Positions 5,782 through 9,699 of a stretch of DNA of 9,699 bases are shown here, piece after piece. Each line of letters opens with the position of its first letter. Position 1 is the first letter of the stretch. Both the position numbers and the translations under genes were made by a program. The notes under the pieces are model-generated. The model searched no databases. It saw nothing but the letters and a program-made list of their open reading frames with translations, and was not told the DNA's origin. The stretch comes from JBKPRX01 sp046734795 (lineage in GTDB: Bacteria; Actinomycetota; Thermoleophilia; Gaiellales; Gaiellaceae), in contig JBKPRX010000002.1 of assembly GCA_046734795.1 (NCBI GenBank), positions 1-9,699 on the forward strand, in the 5' to 3' direction.

Positions 5782-5813
5782 TGCAATCCCTGAGCGGTTT
5801 CTTGTCGACTCCC

Positions 5814-6482
5814 TTATAGAAGGCTTGTACGAGCCGGTTGATGGCCTGTGATAGGCGCCAGCGCGAGCGCCCGGGCCAGCTTGTCCCTCCGGCCGAGCCA
5901 GAGCCCGACCACGATTAGCCACACTGGAACGAGGACGAATCCGAAGAAACCGAGCGGGGTCAGAAGTGAGGCGCCGATGACGATCGTGGCCCACGCGAGC
6001 GGAGCTGGGAGCATGGCGTTGCGGCGGGCGCCGAGGCCGGTTGCGAGCAGCATGGCGGCGAAAGCCGCGTTCCACGCCAGCCAGTCGTAGGAGTGGAGTT
6101 GGTTCAGCGTGTAGACGGTGGTCCGCTCGCCCTCGTGTGCCGCGTTCGTCATAGCCCCTTCCAGCATCCCGACGAGAGCGAACCCCGCAGATCCGAGGAG
6201 CGCGCCGCCGAAGGCGACCGAACCGTGGCCCGCGTCGCCGCCCTGCGCAAGTCGGCGGCGCAGGCCTGCGCCGAAGAAGACGAGCAAGAACGCTATTAGG
6301 GGCGCGACGAGGAGCGCGACGATCTGGTGGCGGCCGTGGTCGGCCTGCCAGTAGGAGAACGTCTCGGCCGGCCCGGTCTCGCTGCTCGGGTCGCTCCGCA
6401 TGAGGAGGAGGCCGACGAAAAACAAGAGTCCAGCGAGCATGCCGGCCAGCGGCAGGAAGCGGTCGAAGCGGTCGGACATCAT
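5814..6482 (-). CDS. Six-TM membrane protein of unknown function, 222 aa
   Basis: Predicted TM segments are at about residues 9-28, 54-74, 87-107, 134-151, 160-178 and 179-197. A soluble loop after TM1 (SETGPAETFSYWQADHG) and a 'LPAPLAWATIVIGASLLTPLGFF' region near TM5 (157-180) match a family I associate with short actinobacterial multi-TM hypothetical proteins; no enzymatic motif is visible. Start: two adjacent ATG codons (6482 and 6479) follow GGAGAGG about 6 nt upstream of the first. The cytoplasmic tail is short and basic. It lies 105 nt downstream of the response regulator on the same strand, so it may be co-transcribed with or controlled by the two-component system, though a hairpin intervenes. 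Function unknown. Confidence 0.82.
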   Translation of the reverse strand: MMSDRFDRFLPLAGMLAGLLFFVGLLLMRSDPSSETGPAETFSYWQADHGRHQIVALLVAPLIAFLLVFFGAGLRRRLAQGGDAGHGSVAFGGALLGSAGFALVGMLEGAMTNAAHEGERTTVYTLNQLHSYDWLAWNAAFAAMLLATGLGARRNAMLPAPLAWATIVIGASLLTPLGFFGFVLVPVWLIVVGLWLGRRDKLARALALAPITGHQPARTSLL

Positions 6483-6548
6483 GCGGTTCCTCTCCTTCTC
6501 GGGGTCATCCCCACGCTAGGGCGAAGGCCGCCCGCCGTCTTCGTGACG

Positions 6549-6578
6549 GGTACTGAGAAGAGCCTCGGTGCCAGTACC
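6549..6578 (-). terminator. Hairpin after response regulator stop
   Basis: GGTACTG (6549-6555) and CAGTACC (6572-6578) form a perfect 7-bp stem with a 16-nt loop. It starts 9 nt past the TGA of the response regulator on the minus strand. It could terminate the kinase/regulator transcript or attenuate read-through into the 6-TM gene. No T-run is seen. Confidence 0.42.
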
Positions 6579-6587
6579 GGGATCGTC

Positions 6588-7235
6588 TCATGCGGCGGAG
6601 GCGCGCAGATAGGCCAGGACCGCGAGCACGCGACGGTGGTCGTCGCTCCTGATCGGAAGGCCGAGCTTTCCGAGGATCGCGCGCACGTGAGTCTCGACCG
6701 TTCGCTCGGTCAACCACAGCCGCTTTGCGATGGCGGCGTTCGTGAGCCCCTCGGCCATGAGGGCGAGCACTTCCCGCTCGCGCGGCGTCAGCCCTCCGAG
6801 TGCATCCTCGCGGGGCTGAGGCGAGAGGAGTATCGCGACGACCTCTGGATCCAGCGCCGAACCGCCCTCGCTGACGCGCCGGGCGGCCTCGAGGAAGTCG
6901 TCCACCTCGAGAACACGCTGCTTGAGCAGGTACCCGAAGCCGCCTGCCCCGACCAACTCAAGGGCGTGGCGGGTTTCGACGTGCTGCGAGAGGACGAGGA
7001 CTGCGGTGTGCGGGTGGTCGCGTCGGATGTCGGCAGCGGCGCGCATGCCCTCGGCCTCGTAGTCGGGCGGCATGCGGACGTCCACGACGGCGAGATCTGG
7101 CTCATGCTCCGAAACGACGGCCATCAGCGCGCCGGCATCGCCCACTCGCGCGACGACCTCGTGCCCGGCATCCTCGAGCAGCCCGGCGAGGCCTTCCCTC
7201 AGCAGGACGGTGTCCTCGGCGATCACGATACGCAC
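6588..7235 (-). CDS. NarL/LuxR-type response regulator, 215 aa
   Basis: A receiver domain (about 1-120) carries acidic E7/D8, phospho-acceptor D52 in VVDVRMPP, S83 and K105 (GYLLK), all required residues of an active switch. A LuxR-type helix-turn-helix follows (about 148-207), with LTPREREVLALMAEGLTN, then AIAKRLWLTERTVETHVRAI, the usual recognition helix, and a KLGL end. It should be phosphorylated by the adjacent kinase and then bind DNA as a dimer. The start GTG 7235 overlaps the 3' end of the kinase gene by 13 nt and has GGAG 5 nt upstream, so translation is coupled. Its target genes are unknown; the 6-TM gene downstream is one candidate. Confidence 0.96.
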   Translation of the reverse strand: MRIVIAEDTVLLREGLAGLLEDAGHEVVARVGDAGALMAVVSEHEPDLAVVDVRMPPDYEAEGMRAAADIRRDHPHTAVLVLSQHVETRHALELVGAGGFGYLLKQRVLEVDDFLEAARRVSEGGSALDPEVVAILLSPQPREDALGGLTPREREVLALMAEGLTNAAIAKRLWLTERTVETHVRAILGKLGLPIRSDDHRRVLAVLAYLRASAA

Positions 7236-9238
7236 GGGATCTCCACTTCGATCCGGGTGCCCGCCCCGACAGGGCTCTCGATGAGCAGCGTCCCGCCGTG
7301 CGCCTCGACCCGGTCGGTGAGGCCATTGAGACCGGTTCCTCCGGCCACCGTCGCTCCGCCGCTGCCGTCGTCCACGACCAGAAGCCGCAGCGATCCGTTC
7401 CTAACCGTCGCCTCTACCCGCACCTGCGACGGCGATCCGTGCTTGACGGCGTTTGTTACCGCTTCGCAGACGACGAAGTAGGCGGCCGCCTCCACCTCTT
7501 CGGGAAGCCGGTCGTCCGTCGCTTCCAGATCGATCGGGACAGGCGCGGCGCGGGCGAGGTCGGCCAGCGCCGCCGCGAGCCCTTCGTCGAGGCGAGGCGG
7601 CCGGACGCCTGCGGCAATCGTCCGCAGGTCCTCAATCGCCTCACCCACCTCGTCCACCGCCGAGCCGAGCGCCGGGCCGAGGATTTGCGCCTCCCGCGGC
7701 AGCGAGCGCTGCAACCGCCGCAGCACGATCCCGAGCGTCACGAGCCGCTGCTGGGCACCGTCGTGGAGATCGCGCTCGAGCCGCCGCCGTTCCTCGTAGC
7801 CCGCGCGCACGACGCGCGCTCGCGACTCCTCCACCTCCGCGAGCTGGAGCCGCACCTCGACTCGGAGGCGCGCAATCTCGATCGCGAGGCTCGCCGCCGC
7901 AAGGACGCTGTGGAGCAGATCGGGGCGATCGAGCAGGGCGCGCTTGTGACGGAGGAGCCCGATCTCCTGCCCGCGATGCTCCACCGAGGTCACGGCGCGC
8001 TCGCTGTCTGATGGCCGCGCGACCACCGTCCCGAGGCGATCGGCGTATGCGTCGCTCGCGGGCAGCCGGAAGAGCAGTTCGGCACCCGGGTCGCGAAGGG
8101 CATCCGCAAGCACGGCACCGACCTCCTCCGGCTCCCGCCGCCCCTCCCGGACGTCCTCGACAAACGTGCGCATCCGTTGCAGCCCCTCGTAGCGAACGCG
8201 GTCGAATCTCCAGTCCACGGCAGCTTGAGCCCGGCTCCGGAGCGGCCGGAAGGCAGCTGCGACGACGAGCACGCCCACGGCAGTCACCCAGGTCGAACCC
8301 CGGCCGGCGGCGACGCCAGCGAGGAGCGAGACGAGGCCGTACAGAAGGCCGAGCGATGCGGTGAGGACGCCATAAACGAGCGTCCGGTTGATCAGCCGAT
8401 CGATGTCATACAGCCGGTAGCGGGTTACGGCCACGCCAACGGAGATTGCGACCGCCGCCTCCATGGCGAGCAGGAAGGCGAGCGCGGCATTGCCGGAGCC
8501 GGCATCGCCGACGGCCAGGGCCAAGACGAGGAACCAGACCACCCCCAGCGGGATCAGGAGGGCCGCGTAGGCCAGCCACAACATCTGCAGCCGCTCGATC
8601 CCTTTGGAGCGCCGGTAGCGAACGCGGATCGCGGCAGCGCCGACGATAAGGCTCGCGAAGACGGAAAGCCAGGCCAAGGGTCGCAGGAAGCCGAGGGCGC
8701 CCGGCAGCCGAAGCGAGGCCGGATTCGGCACGTCCGCGAACGGCGACTCGAGCTCGTCCGACACCAGGAGCACCGCGAAGAGGAGCATCATCGCGCAGCC
8801 CGCGAAGAGCGCGTACGGGTGCCACCGCGGCGACGGAAGCCGGCCGTCCGGAAATACGAACGCGACGGCCAGTGGCCACGCGAAGAAGACCGGCCACAGG
8901 GACGAGACCAGGGCTGCCCAGGAGCCGCCCGGGAGCGAGCCGGGATGCGCCTCGAGCGCCACCAACGCGTAGGGAGTCGCCGCAAGCACAGCCGCAAGCG
9001 ACAATGCGCCCACGACGAGGATCCATCCGATCGGGTTGCGGGCCCGACGGCTCACGATCAGTGCGCCCACTGCGGCAGGCGCTGAGACGGCAGTGACGAG
9101 AAACGGGTACAGCCACGAAGAGCCCGAATCGGGAACGTGCTGTTCAGCCGCAATCAGGTCGAGCAGTACCCCTCCCGCGATCATGGCCAAAGCCGCGAGC
9201 GCGAGGCAAATGGCAAACACACGGGGCGCACTTCGCAC
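7223..9238 (-). CDS. LytS/NarL-type membrane sensor histidine kinase, 671 aa
   Basis: The N-terminal half (about residues 7-330) has eight to ten TM helices, including the segment RYRLYDIDRLINRTLVYG (273-290) common in actinobacterial sensor kinases. A degenerate GAF-like domain follows (about 376-478). Next is a HisKA_3 dimerisation/phospho-acceptor region EERRRLERDLHDGAQQR (482-498) with H492, and an HATPase_c domain with N-box EAVTNAVKH (592-600), the DDGSGG G1 region (623-628) and a GGTGLNGLTDRV box (633-644). It ends VEIPCVS*, overlapping the regulator. It should autophosphorylate H492 and pass phosphate to D52 of the regulator. Start uncertain: GTG 9238 is chosen because the ~67 residues upstream in frame (from ATG 9439) are Arg/Pro-rich and look non-coding; GTG 9220 is another option. 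The stimulus is unknown. Confidence 0.93.
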   Translation of the reverse strand: MRSAPRVFAICLALAALAMIAGGVLLDLIAAEQHVPDSGSSWLYPFLVTAVSAPAAVGALIVSRRARNPIGWILVVGALSLAAVLAATPYALVALEAHPGSLPGGSWAALVSSLWPVFFAWPLAVAFVFPDGRLPSPRWHPYALFAGCAMMLLFAVLLVSDELESPFADVPNPASLRLPGALGFLRPLAWLSVFASLIVGAAAIRVRYRRSKGIERLQMLWLAYAALLIPLGVVWFLVLALAVGDAGSGNAALAFLLAMEAAVAISVGVAVTRYRLYDIDRLINRTLVYGVLTASLGLLYGLVSLLAGVAAGRGSTWVTAVGVLVVAAAFRPLRSRAQAAVDWRFDRVRYEGLQRMRTFVEDVREGRREPEEVGAVLADALRDPGAELLFRLPASDAYADRLGTVVARPSDSERAVTSVEHRGQEIGLLRHKRALLDRPDLLHSVLAAASLAIEIARLRVEVRLQLAEVEESRARVVRAGYEERRRLERDLHDGAQQRLVTLGIVLRRLQRSLPREAQILGPALGSAVDEVGEAIEDLRTIAAGVRPPRLDEGLAAALADLARAAPVPIDLEATDDRLPEEVEAAAYFVVCEAVTNAVKHGSPSQVRVEATVRNGSLRLLVVDDGSGGATVAGGTGLNGLTDRVEAHGGTLLIESPVGAGTRIEVEIPCVS

Positions 9239-9267
9239 GCTGGTGATTCTCGTGGAGTTGCGCGCCC

Positions 9268-9477
9268 TTGGCCACAGTGCTGGCACCGAACCGCCGATCG
9301 CTGCTCGACGTCTCGGCTGACCTCTTCGACGAAGGCTTGCGAGGGGCGGCGGCGCGGTGGGAAGTACTGGCCACAGCGAGGAGCGATACTGCATTCGTGC
9401 GCCCGACCTTGTTCGAGTTCGCCGGCGGGGACGTTGCATTCCTCGCGCTGGCGAGGGCTAGAGCGGCGGTAGGCTGA
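9268..9477 (+). CDS. Small ORF of uncertain reality, 69 aa
   Basis: Reading from TTG 9268 (or GTG 9277) it gives a balanced, helix-like sequence: NRRSLLDVSADLFDEGLRG, then AARWEVLATARSD, RPTLFEFAGGDVAFLALARA. This looks more like protein than the Arg-rich frame opposite. GGAG lies about 12 nt upstream of the TTG. Its stop falls in the hairpin 9474-9490 shared with the neighbouring GGDEF gene's stop. It is divergent from the kinase with only 29 nt between starts, which would require leaderless or overlapping promoters. It has no recognised family and could be a fragment or chance ORF. Confidence 0.32.
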   Translation: MATVLAPNRRSLLDVSADLFDEGLRGAAARWEVLATARSDTAFVRPTLFEFAGGDVAFLALARARAAVG

Positions 9478-9490
9478 GCCAGAGCCTCAG
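9474..9490. terminator. Hairpin shared by two convergent stops
   Basis: CTGAG (9474-9478) pairs with CTCAG (9486-9490) around a 7-nt loop. It contains the TGA of the small + ORF and the TGA of the GGDEF gene, and could work in both directions, though the stem is short. Confidence 0.3.
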
Positions 9491-9699
9491 TTGAGATAGC
9501 TCATGGCTTGCATTCGCCCACTGTTAGGCGATCGCAGGGTGCCCTCGCGTTCAGACGACAACACTCTCAATCCGTTCTTGCCGCTGCGCTTTACGGCCAT
9601 CAGCGCCGCGTCGGCCGCGTCGACGAGTGTCGCGGAGGCCAGATCGCCGCTTGCCGTGGCGCCGCCGAGCGAGACGGTGATCGGACCCGCCCCGGCGCC
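9487..9699 (-). CDS. GGDEF-domain protein (diguanylate cyclase type), C-terminal 70 aa
   Basis: The frame is open from the right edge to TGA at 9489-9487 and reads PITVSLGGATASGDL, then ATLVDAADAALMAVKRSGKN, then GLRVLSS. This is the signature end of a GGDEF domain: the strand ITVSLGGA followed by the helix with 'LVDAADAALxxxKRxGKN'. Such domains make cyclic di-GMP from two GTP when the GG(D/E)EF loop is intact, but that loop lies outside the window, so activity cannot be judged. The last ~18 residues (TLRSPNSGRMQAMSYLN) are a short unstructured tail. Domains further N-terminal are unknown. Confidence 0.85.
   Translation of the reverse strand, partial: GAGAGPITVSLGGATASGDLASATLVDAADAALMAVKRSGKNGLRVLSSEREGTLRSPNSGRMQAMSYLN

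Larger units (their letters stand above)
5408..5812. other. Convergent ~400-nt gap
   Basis: The gap lies between the 3' ends of the ferric-reductase-like gene and the 6-TM gene. It contains a Gly/Pro-biased segment (5515-5645), several small hairpins (GCGGG/CCCGC at 5664-5678; GCCCG/CGGGC at 5701-5718) and a strong one at 5761-5781. Apart from the possible Pro-rich ORF I see no gene. The + strand Gly-rich frame here is the antisense of that Pro-rich frame. Confidence 0.5.

Noticed and set aside
6327..7481. 384-aa + strand ORF
   Set aside because: Antisense of the response regulator and kinase end; long open antisense frames are expected in GC-rich genes.
7453..8364. 303-aa + strand ORF
   Set aside because: Arg/Pro/Ala-rich antisense shadow of the kinase.

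Overview
The window is GC-rich, with GTG starts, overlapping stop/start codons and weak Shine-Dalgarno sites. Together with the style of its proteins (an LytS/NarL-type pair whose kinase has the 'RYRLYDID..INRTLVYG' segment, and a short unnamed 6-TM protein family) this suggests a high-GC actinobacterium, possibly a Thermoleophilia/Gaiellales-like soil lineage. That placement is inference; no rRNA or marker gene is present. No tRNA, CRISPR array, insertion sequence or phage gene was found.

Layout. Left edge (+): the 3' part of a universal stress protein, overlapped by a small unrecognised protein that apparently starts at ATC. Next (-): a membrane-anchored diheme cytochrome c, with a hairpin just past its stop. 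About 500 nt follow without a convincing gene, although one strand keeps an open, protein-like frame lacking a start. Then (-): a 64-aa two-TM protein with a hairpin-rich 5' leader, and upstream of it a 5-TM cytochrome-b-like protein. Divergent from that (+) is a tight three-gene cluster: a 90-aa single-TM protein, an ApbE-type FAD:protein FMN transferase, and a ferric-reductase-like heme membrane protein with an extracytoplasmic C-terminal domain. A ~400-nt convergent gap holds a possible 43-codon Pro-rich ORF and a strong hairpin. Then (-): a 6-TM protein, a NarL-type response regulator and its sensor kinase (kinase first, overlapping the regulator by 13 nt). The right edge (-) holds the last 70 codons of a GGDEF protein, separated from the kinase by a small + strand ORF of uncertain reality.

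How the genes fit together. About 4.5 kb (849-5407) contains a diheme cytochrome c, two multi-TM b-type heme protein candidates and a flavin transferase. This reads as a module moving electrons across or outside the membrane, with ApbE attaching FMN to a partner. No classical FMN-binding domain is visible, so the flavinylated target is the main open question. The right third is signalling: a two-component system and a c-di-GMP-type enzyme.

The most interesting points are the redox cluster without an obvious flavin acceptor, an ApbE lacking its own export signal behind a single-TM ORF that it overlaps, a structured leader with an apparently sequestered ribosome-binding site, and the ATC start.
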